A stretch of 37,809 bases of DNA from Ectothiorhodospiraceae bacterium (GTDB lineage Bacteria > Pseudomonadota > Gammaproteobacteria > Nitrococcales > Aquisalimonadaceae), in NCBI GenBank assembly GCA_020831885.1, contig JAFIFU010000033.1, positions 1 through 37,809 of the forward strand, written 5' to 3'. Below are positions 32,304 to 37,809 of the stretch, piece after piece (position 1 is the stretch's first letter; each line of letters begins with the position of its first letter). The notes beneath the pieces were generated by a model, which was not told the DNA's origin, made no database searches, and was given only the letters and a program-made list of their open reading frames with translations. The position numbers and the translations under genes were made by a program.

Positions 32304-33428
32304 TCAGAACACCGCGCCCCGTGCGGCGACAGGCCAGAGACACTCCACACGACCGTCCCGGAGGCCCACAAGCCAGTCATGCAGGTTCACCGTCGGGTCG
32401 CAATGCCCGGGGATCAGCTTCAACCGATCCCGAAGTCGCAACGCGTCGTCCGGATCCTCCAGCACCCCGTGCTCGTCCGACGCCTGTATATAACGGATGC
32501 CATGGTGTTCATGAACCGCGGGCAGTCCCGAATCCACGCTATGGGCCTTGAGCCCTGCGTCGCACACGGCCCGGCCGGATCGCGTCTTGCTCATGATGGT
32601 CGTGAGGAGAAACAGGCTGTTATCGAACGCATCCAGCGGGCGCCCGCCTTCAGAGCATACCCGCTGATAATCGGCATCCATGAAAACGTACGAGCCGCAC
32701 TGGAGCTCGGTGTAAACACCGCTGGCGCCCTCCAGGGGGTAAGTGCCGGTGCCGCCACCGGTAATGACCCGGGGTACCAACCCGACCGCGTCAAGCGCCT
32801 CCACGGTCAACCGCACATCCCGGATCGCCTTATCAACCAGCGCCCGGCGACGGGAGAATTCCCGGACATGCTGCGCGCTCCCCTGATATCCCTGGACACC
32901 GGCGAAGCGCAACCCCGGCGCATCGGCAACCCGCTTCGCCAGGGCCACCGCGTCATTCCCTGGCGCCACCCCACAGCGGGCGGCACCCACGTCGATCTCC
33001 ACCAGCACATCGATCACGCTGCGGGCGCGCCGTGCCGCTGCACTGAGGGCATCCACGTTCCCGGCGTCGTCCACGCAAACGCCCACCGCGGCTTCCCCGG
33101 CCAGCCGGGCGAGACGATCGAGCATGCGCGGATGAACCACCTGGTTGGCGATCAGCACATCGCCCACCCCGCCGCGGACCATGGCCTCGGCCTCGCTGAC
33201 CTTCTGACAACAGACGCCCACGGCACCGTGCGCCATCTGCAGCAAGGCGATATCCGGGCTCTTGTGTGTCTTCGCATGGGGCCGCAACCCCACACCCTGG
33301 CCAATGGCGTATGCGGCCATGCGCGCGATGTTCCGCTCCAACGCGTCCAGATCCACGACAAGACAGGGAGTGAGGAGCTCCTCCAGTGACATGCCGATCT
33401 CGCCGGGGATGTTCATGCTGTGCCTCAT
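32304..33428 (-). CDS. PLP-dependent DSD1-fold enzyme (D-threonine/3-hydroxy-D-aspartate aldolase-like)
   Basis: This protein of about 374 residues is a fold-type III PLP enzyme. TPCLVVDLDALERNI starts the barrel, RPHAKTHK (49-56) carries the PLP lysine (Lys53), and IPGHCDPTVNLHDW has His342 and Asp344. In this family an H-x-D metal pair is typical of Mn- or Mg-dependent D-threonine and D-3-hydroxyaspartate aldolases, while zinc D-serine dehydratases have H-x-C, so aldolase action is favoured. Cleavage would yield glycine plus an aldehyde or glyoxylate. Start 33428 has AGGA upstream; 33416 (MNIPGE) and MSLEEL (33392) are alternatives. It is divergent from the response regulator gene. Confidence 0.88.
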   Translation of the reverse strand: MRHSMNIPGEIGMSLEELLTPCLVVDLDALERNIARMAAYAIGQGVGLRPHAKTHKSPDIALLQMAHGAVGVCCQKVSEAEAMVRGGVGDVLIANQVVHPRMLDRLARLAGEAAVGVCVDDAGNVDALSAAARRARSVIDVLVEIDVGAARCGVAPGNDAVALAKRVADAPGLRFAGVQGYQGSAQHVREFSRRRALVDKAIRDVRLTVEALDAVGLVPRVITGGGTGTYPLEGASGVYTELQCGSYVFMDADYQRVCSEGGRPLDAFDNSLFLLTTIMSKTRSGRAVCDAGLKAHSVDSGLPAVHEHHGIRYIQASDEHGVLEDPDDALRLRDRLKLIPGHCDPTVNLHDWLVGLRDGRVECLWPVAARGAVF

Positions 33429-33463
33429 GAATCTGTCCTTGAAGGTGGTGATCTTCCGGAATC

Positions 33464-33475
33464 TTTGTATACAAA
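33464..33475. promoter_or_regulatory. Palindrome TTTGTATACAAA, GntR-type operator candidate
   Basis: This perfect 12-bp palindrome lies between the aldolase-like gene (start 33428) and the response regulator gene (start 33536). The shape TTGTATACAA is like operators of FCD-type GntR regulators. No GntR gene is in the window. The repeat GTAC-N7-GTAC (33480-33494) lies next to it. Confidence 0.45.
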
Positions 33476-33535
33476 ACACGTACTATTCCTGTACATGAGT
33501 ATAATATCAGCTCTCGGAAAGAACCGGAGACCAGG

Positions 33536-34678
33536 ATGCGTGTATTGATCGTCGACGGAGACGACCTGGTGGCGGACCTGCTCGCGCTCATTGTGGAGGG
33601 TTTGCCTGCCCGTCCGACAGCATTCAGGGCGGCGACCCTGGCTGAAGCGTTTGATCTGTGGCGATCCGCCCCGCCGGACCTGGTGCTGTGCGACTGGAAC
33701 CTCCCGGACGGATCCGGCCTGACGTTTATCAAACACATCCGCAAGGCCAGCGTAACGCCACCTGTGGTCATCGTGACCGCCCAATCGGATCGGGACAGCG
33801 TCATTGCTGCCGCCAAGCACGCAGTCTCTGCATACATTACCAAGCCGTTCCAGGTGGACGCAGTCAGGGAACGGCTGAGCGCGCTGATTCCCGGCAGCCA
33901 GACCTCTGCGCCGGTGGCTGAATCGGATAGCAGCACCTTTCCGGCGCAACTGGATCACGCCGTCAGGTACGGTACAACGCTGTTCAACATCACAGAGCTG
34001 ACCGATGTTCTGGCACTCAGGAACCGGATGGACACGCTGTCACTCTCCGAGCTGGGGTCAGCCTGGCGAGGAAACGCGGTGCTTCACGCCCGTTTGATCC
34101 AGTTCGCCAACGCCGGCTACCTTCGGCGCGGCCCGGATCCGGTGGTCTCCCTCCCGGGCGCACTTCGGGTTCTCGGTGCCCGGGTGGCGCTGGACATCGC
34201 GCTGGCATCCGCCCTGGATCCCTCCGCACGGCTGCGCTGCGATGCGCTCAAGGGGCGGGCAAGCAAGTTCCTGGAAACCGGAGATCGTATCGCGCAAACG
34301 GCGGTGGCCCTGGCGAAGGAACTCGGTCTGGACGAAGACGAATGCGTTGCTGCCGGGATGCTGCACCAGACCGGCGAACTTGGCGTGCTCAGCATCGCGC
34401 AACAGCATATCGACAACGGCGGCAGCCTGGATGAGGCGGTGGTGGACACGGCGTTGAAATCCCAATCAGCCCGACTCGGGGCGCGACTGAAAACCCAGTT
34501 CCGCCTGCCGTTATCACTCAAGCAACTGATCGGGGCGACACACCAGTTGCCGGCGGGCGCGGTTCACGTCCGATTACCGCTCATGCGTCTGGCCGCCCTG
34601 GTCGCTCAGGGCGAGGAAACATCTCCGGAATGCGAACGCCTCAAACAGCGCCTGGGTATCACCCGCCAGTTCACTTGA
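33536..34678 (+). CDS. Response regulator with HDOD output domain
   Basis: This 380-residue protein has an N-terminal receiver domain (1-120): acidic pocket VDGDD, phospho-acceptor Asp53 in LCDWNLPDGSG, Thr81 in VTAQ and Lys103 in TKPF. The remainder (about 135-375) is an all-helical HDOD-like domain (ITELTDVLALRNRMDTLSLSELGSAW, then DEDECVAAGMLHQTGELGVL). No DNA-binding domain is seen, and HDOD outputs generally work by protein interaction. No histidine kinase is nearby, so this is an orphan regulator. The ATG at 33536 has GGAG upstream. It is divergent from the aldolase-like gene, and the small periplasmic protein gene follows by 84 bp. Confidence 0.9.
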   Translation: MRVLIVDGDDLVADLLALIVEGLPARPTAFRAATLAEAFDLWRSAPPDLVLCDWNLPDGSGLTFIKHIRKASVTPPVVIVTAQSDRDSVIAAAKHAVSAYITKPFQVDAVRERLSALIPGSQTSAPVAESDSSTFPAQLDHAVRYGTTLFNITELTDVLALRNRMDTLSLSELGSAWRGNAVLHARLIQFANAGYLRRGPDPVVSLPGALRVLGARVALDIALASALDPSARLRCDALKGRASKFLETGDRIAQTAVALAKELGLDEDECVAAGMLHQTGELGVLSIAQQHIDNGGSLDEAVVDTALKSQSARLGARLKTQFRLPLSLKQLIGATHQLPAGAVHVRLPLMRLAALVAQGEETSPECERLKQRLGITRQFT

Positions 34679-34694
34679 GGAAGCGCTTCCTTAT
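34678..34694 (+). terminator. AGGAAGCGCTTCCT palindrome after the response regulator
   Basis: The 14-bp perfect palindrome at 34678-34691 begins at the last base of the stop codon and is followed by TTATTTG. It may act as a weak terminator. It contains AGCGCTTCCTTA (34682-34693), also present at the end of the first CoA ligase gene (692-703). Confidence 0.4.
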
Positions 34695-34699
34695 TTGTT

Positions 34700-34727
34700 A
34701 ATGAGAAGCATTCCGAATATGATTCTC
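34700..34727. promoter_or_regulatory. Weak Fur-box-like array upstream of small periplasmic protein
   Basis: The stretch AATGAGAAGCATT, CCGAATAT, GATTCTC resembles tandem Fur hexamers, with 4 of 7 matches in each possible half-site pair. It lies 36-63 bp before the start at 34763, where a Fur site could overlap a promoter. This is a low-confidence call. Confidence 0.3.
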
Positions 34728-34762
34728 TGCGAAACGCTTCCCGCCTGACAGACGAGGCCCCC

Positions 34763-35137
34763 ATGAAACACACCCTCTTCACCCTTGCCATATGCATCGC
34801 ACTCGCGGGCCCCACCACCGCCCTTGCGGACCAGCGTCCCGATCACTTCCAGGGGCTCCCGGCCAACACCCTGGAGGACGCGCTGACCAATTTCTCCGAG
34901 TACAACGGCCGACTCGCGGCACTTCTGGATACAGACCAGTTCACCGATGAGGACATGGTCCGCATCCACCAACTCACCTACACGCTGGAAAACGCCCTGG
35001 AGAAGATCATCGCGGATCTGGATGCCCTGGCAGACACACTGGAGGAACTGCACCTGGCCTCGGAGACAGCACGCTACGAGGATGCCAGGCGCCATGGCCG
35101 GGCCTATCTGGATGTCGCACGACAGATTGTGCCCTGA
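34763..35137 (+). CDS. Small periplasmic helical protein (DUF6746-like)
   Basis: This 124-residue protein has a clear signal peptide (MKHTLFTLAICIALAGP, cleavage after TALA) and a mature all-helical part: DQRPDHFQGLPANTLEDALTNFSEYN, then LTYTLENALEKIIADLDALADTLEELHLASE and a late GRAYLDVARQIVP. This matches a small family I recall as DUF6746, which has no established function. Coiled-coil character is strong. GAGG lies before the ATG. A weak Fur-like sequence lies upstream, which hints at iron control. It follows the response regulator on the same strand but may have its own promoter. Confidence 0.85.
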   Translation: MKHTLFTLAICIALAGPTTALADQRPDHFQGLPANTLEDALTNFSEYNGRLAALLDTDQFTDEDMVRIHQLTYTLENALEKIIADLDALADTLEELHLASETARYEDARRHGRAYLDVARQIVP

Positions 35138-35415
35138 GCGGGATCACGCCCGGGGTTGAACCGCGCCGCAACGACGCGCACGGGTGCCGGCGGACTGGGC
35201 ATCCGCATATATCGCCATGATGCGGAGATTCAGGGGGATCCTTCAGAAGTTTTATTGCGAATGATTCGCATTTGTGTTTATCATAACCCGGTGAATGCCT
35301 CCCCTCGGCCGGTTGCGGGAGTCATCCACCTGCGGGCCGCCCCGCTTGGGCGTGATCAGCGTTGGCGGAGCCCACGTCGGGGCAGGAGCACAGGCAGCCA
35401 GGGAGAGAGCTCACC
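35138..35415. promoter_or_regulatory. Intergenic region with Fur box
   Basis: This 278-bp gap carries a Fur-type 7-1-7 site at 35256-35270, then TTTGTGTTTATCATAACC. No gene was recognised in the rest. Confidence 0.5.
35256..35270. promoter_or_regulatory. Fur box, perfect 7-1-7 inverted repeat
   Basis: TGCGAAT-G-ATTCGCA is a perfect 7-1-7 inverted repeat, the form of the gammaproteobacterial Fur operator (TGATAAT-N-ATTATCA). It lies about 145 bp before the GTG at 35416. Iron-responsive repression of the downstream membrane/ankyrin-like gene pair is the inference. Confidence 0.6.
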
Positions 35416-35709
35416 GTGAATGTCAGACGTGAACCGAACAATCTCGTGTGGTGGTTACTGGTGGGCGGCCTGCTCCTGGGCGTACTGATCGACAATCCGT
35501 TGCACTGGGATGCCGAGACGCTGCGGGAACGGGAGCAGCGCGGCTCGGAGTGGCACGGCTCTTTGGATTCCCCGAAACCGGCCGGTGATACATCCGGATT
35601 CTCCAGTCTTCAGGAAGGAAACCAGCATGTCGAGACCAGATCCAGACAAGCCCTGTTCCCATGGCTCCAGGAAACAGCACCCCGCCGGGGCGACGCCGGC
35701 AGTGGTTGA
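35416..35709 (+). CDS. Small single-pass membrane protein
   Basis: This 97-residue product begins at GTG 35416, with GGGAGAGAG upstream. It has a short basic N-terminus and one membrane helix (WWLLVGGLLLGVLI), then a polar tail. The last 83 bp overlap the next gene in another frame, which may distort the true C-terminus. No family is recognised. The Fur box is upstream. It may be a membrane partner of the downstream ankyrin-like protein. Support is moderate: start context and helix are convincing, the tail less so. Confidence 0.55.
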   Translation: MNVRREPNNLVWWLLVGGLLLGVLIDNPLHWDAETLREREQRGSEWHGSLDSPKPAGDTSGFSSLQEGNQHVETRSRQALFPWLQETAPRRGDAGSG

Positions 35710-36367
35710 GGGCGCTCGCATCCCGACCCCGCAGGTGATCGAGATGATCCGCCTGGGCAATCTGCGGGGGCACTGGCGCCCGTTCCTGCTGGCGCTGCGC
35801 TCCGGTTACGTGGATACCGGGTATCAGCGGCGGGCCGCGGACGGCAGCCTCCGCCCCACGCTGCTGACCATGATCCTCATCAAGGCCCCCATGCCGGTGA
35901 TCGCGGCCGCCGTGGAAGCCGGCGCCCGCTGCGACCCCGATCATCTGGTCGCCGCCGCAGCCTCCGGGGACACGGCCAAGCTACGGTTCCTGCTGGAACG
36001 CGGCGTACATCCGGAAGGCATGTCCCTGGCCCCGGAATACCTGCTGCTGGCAGCCGCCAACAGCGGTAACCCGGATATGTTGTCCCGGGTCTGGTCACTG
36101 CCCTACCGTTGGAATGCGGCGCGTGCCCGGGAGGAGGTCCGGGTATTCGACTGCGTCGTCCAACGGGAACACGCGGAGCGCGTTGTCCCGTTCCTCCTGG
36201 AACGGGATATCGGGCCCAGCGGCCGCTGGCTGGCGGAAGGCATGCGGCGTCCACGGCTGCCCACCAGCATCGCACGGCAACTCCTGGCCAGGGGCTGGCA
36301 GTTGCCGGCAGGGGAGCAGGCCGGGGGAGGCGGATCCGCCCTGCGGGTCCCGGAAGTCGTGCACTGA
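35627..36367 (+). CDS. Ankyrin-repeat-like hypothetical protein
   Basis: This 246-residue protein starts MSRPDPDK at 35627 with AAGGA upstream. After a polar N-terminus there are helix-turn-helix units of ankyrin type (PMPVIAAAVEAGARCDPDHLVAAAASGDTAKLRFLLERGVHP and LLLAAANSGNPDMLSRVWS). Such repeats bind proteins. It has no signal peptide. Family and function are unknown. It overlaps the preceding small membrane protein gene by 83 bp in another frame, so expression may be coupled. The Fur box lies upstream of the pair. Confidence 0.75.
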   Translation: MSRPDPDKPCSHGSRKQHPAGATPAVVEGARIPTPQVIEMIRLGNLRGHWRPFLLALRSGYVDTGYQRRAADGSLRPTLLTMILIKAPMPVIAAAVEAGARCDPDHLVAAAASGDTAKLRFLLERGVHPEGMSLAPEYLLLAAANSGNPDMLSRVWSLPYRWNAARAREEVRVFDCVVQREHAERVVPFLLERDIGPSGRWLAEGMRRPRLPTSIARQLLARGWQLPAGEQAGGGGSALRVPEVVH

Positions 36368-36529
36368 ACACACGGTGGCCGGGATACCATCCGCCCCGGC
36401 CCCCCCGCCTCCGTTTTCGGCCCCCGCCACCTCAATAATGGGGCGACAGGTCATCCGGCAACGAACTGGCGTATGATCGGTACGCGTGTGCGTTGTCCAT
36501 ACCGCATGACCATCAGGAGGAGTCGCTCC

Positions 36530-37693
36530 ATGCACTTCGCTTCACCCCCGGAGCATGAACAGATTCGCGAGGCCGTCCAACGCCTCTGCAAGCCCTTCGA
36601 CGCGGACTACTGGTTAAAGAAGGACCGGGAAGGGGGCTTTCCGGATGATTTCCACCGGGCCCTGGCGGAATCCGGCTGGTTGGGGATCGCCATGCCGGAA
36701 GCCTACGGTGGCGCCGGCCTCGGCATCAGCGAAGCAGCTCTGATGATGCACACCATTGCCGAAACCGGGGCCGGCCTTTCCGGGGCATCGGCCGTGCATA
36801 TGAACATCTTCGGCCTGCACCCGGTGGTGGTGTTCGGTACCGAGGAACAGAAGCGGCGCTGGCTGCCGCCGCTGATCCAGGGGAAGGACCGCGCCTGCTT
36901 CGGGGTCACCGAGCCCAACACGGGCCTGAACACCCTGAAGCTGAAGACCCGTGCCCTCCGTGACGGGGATGACTACATCGTCCACGGCCAGAAGATCTGG
37001 ATCAGTACCGCCCAAGTGGCCAACAAGATCCTGCTGCTGGCGCGCACGACGCCGGTGGAGGAGAGCCGCGGCACCCAGGGGTTAACCCTGTTCTACACCG
37101 ATCTGGACCGCAGTGCGGTGGAAGTCCGCGAGATCGAGAAGCTGGGCCGGCACTGTGTGGACTCCAACCAGGTCTTCATTGATGGTTTGCGCATTCCGGC
37201 GGAAGACCGGATCGGGGAAGAGGGCAAGGGGTTCGAATACATCCTGCATGGGCTGAACCCGGAGCGTATCCTGATCGCCAGCGAAGCCGTCGGGCTGGGG
37301 CGCGCGGCGCTCCAGCGCGCCACCCGTTATGCCACCGAACGGGAGGTGTTCGGCCGCCCTATCGGCCAGAACCAGGGCATCCAGCACCCCCTGGCCACAT
37401 CCTGGATGGAACTGGAGGCGGCCCACCTCATGGTGCAGAAGGCTGCCTGGCTGTACGATCAGGGCCTGCCCTGCGGCGCCGAGGCGAACAGCGCCAAGTA
37501 CCTGGCGGCGGAAGCCTGTTACCGGGCCTGCGAGAACGCCATCTTCACCCATGGCGGCATGGGATACGCCAAGGAATACCATGTGGAACGCTATCTGCGG
37601 GAGTCCTGGATTCCCCGTCTCGCCCCGGTCAGCCCGCAACTGATTCTGTGCTTTATCGCCGAGAAGGTGCTTGGCTTGCCCAAATCCTACTGA
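36530..37693 (+). CDS. Acyl-CoA dehydrogenase, IVD/LCAD-type catalytic Glu
   Basis: This 387-residue FAD enzyme has VTEPNTGLNTLKLKT (126-140), GQKIWISTAQVANK, GKGFEYILHGLNPERILIA and HGGMGYAKEYHVERYLRESW. At the classical catalytic position (EGTSEI in medium-chain enzymes) it has APVSPQ (365-370), no Glu. Glu245 in GLNPER aligns with the catalytic base of isovaleryl-CoA and long-chain dehydrogenases, so the enzyme is probably active with that arrangement. The start MHFASPP at 36530 has AGGAGG upstream. It stands alone with no adjoining catabolic gene and lies far from the main island. Substrate is unknown; a branched or long acyl-CoA is plausible. Confidence 0.92.
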   Translation: MHFASPPEHEQIREAVQRLCKPFDADYWLKKDREGGFPDDFHRALAESGWLGIAMPEAYGGAGLGISEAALMMHTIAETGAGLSGASAVHMNIFGLHPVVVFGTEEQKRRWLPPLIQGKDRACFGVTEPNTGLNTLKLKTRALRDGDDYIVHGQKIWISTAQVANKILLLARTTPVEESRGTQGLTLFYTDLDRSAVEVREIEKLGRHCVDSNQVFIDGLRIPAEDRIGEEGKGFEYILHGLNPERILIASEAVGLGRAALQRATRYATEREVFGRPIGQNQGIQHPLATSWMELEAAHLMVQKAAWLYDQGLPCGAEANSAKYLAAEACYRACENAIFTHGGMGYAKEYHVERYLRESWIPRLAPVSPQLILCFIAEKVLGLPKSY

Positions 37694-37734
37694 GCGGCAT
37701 CGCCTCGGAACCGTAGGTCGGTAGCCGCCCGTAG

Positions 37735-37760
37735 GGCGGATCACCGACGGCACGTCCGCC
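37735..37760 (+). repeat. REP-like hairpin after the last gene
   Basis: GGCGGA (37735-37740) pairs with TCCGCC (37755-37760) across a 14-base loop. The setting, with CCGTAGGTCGG and CGTAGGGCGGAT in front, looks like intergenic REP/box-type repeats of gammaproteobacteria. It may also end transcription of the dehydrogenase gene. Only one copy is in the window. Confidence 0.4.
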
Positions 37761-37809
37761 GGATCGGGGCACAGCCGAAACGTCCTGCTGGTGTTGTCGG
37801 AGATCCCTG

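Noticed and set aside
1-37809. CRISPR array, insertion sequence, integrase, tRNA or rRNA
   Set aside because: No regularly spaced repeats, transposase or integrase motifs, or tRNA cloverleaf sequences were recognised by eye. A covariance-model scan was not possible here.

Overview
The window looks like chromosomal DNA of a high-GC gammaproteobacterium. The large codon-biased antisense shadows, the Fur-type operator and the gene repertoire fit a halophilic or Ectothiorhodospiraceae-like relative, but the genus is a guess. Most of it (about 0.7-29.9 kb) is an acyl-CoA catabolic island: transporters, CoA ligases and beta-oxidation-type enzymes in several transcription units, with one TetR-family regulator in the middle. 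No rRNA, tRNA, CRISPR array, transposase or phage gene was seen.

Layout. (1) 2-625: the end of a Spy/CpxP-like periplasmic protein. (2) 701-10501, minus strand: SCP2-type thiolase, TRAP transporter (binding protein, small and large permeases), alpha/beta hydrolase, crotonase-fold protein and two AMP-forming acyl-CoA ligases. (3) 10981-13620: an ECHDC3-like crotonase (+), the TetR regulator (-) and another crotonase (+). (4) 13717-19127, minus strand: CaiB/BaiF racemase-like protein, second thiolase, HSD10-like SDR, acyl-CoA dehydrogenase and alpha/beta hydrolase. (5) 19479-21583, plus strand: crotonase and PaaK-like protein. (6) 21640-28680, minus strand: a branched-chain-amino-acid-type ABC importer (LivG, LivH, LivM, LivK, LivF types) with a long-chain-type acyl-CoA ligase embedded between LivG and LivH. 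(7) 28915-29868, plus strand: a nitronate-monooxygenase-like flavoprotein. (8) From 29.9 kb the content changes: cytoplasmic BisC-type molybdoenzyme, DSD1-fold PLP aldolase, response regulator with HDOD output, small periplasmic protein, a Fur-boxed membrane/ankyrin-like pair, and an acyl-CoA dehydrogenase of the IVD/LCAD active-site type.

How the parts may work together (inference). Two unrelated importers, TRAP and ABC, sit in operons with their own CoA ligases, suggesting uptake and CoA activation of carboxylic acids. Racemase-like protein, acyl-CoA dehydrogenase, HSD10-like SDR and SCP2-type thiolases resemble the set that handles alpha-methyl-branched or sterol-side-chain-like acyl-CoAs. 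All four crotonase paralogs lack one or both catalytic glutamates of classical enoyl-CoA hydratase, so the hydration step is not accounted for by a textbook enzyme here. A 14-bp operator-like motif (about ACYRRCTAGTYRGT) recurs in the four intergenic promoter regions of the island, including the one beside the TetR gene, which suggests a local regulon. The substrate cannot be read from the sequence.
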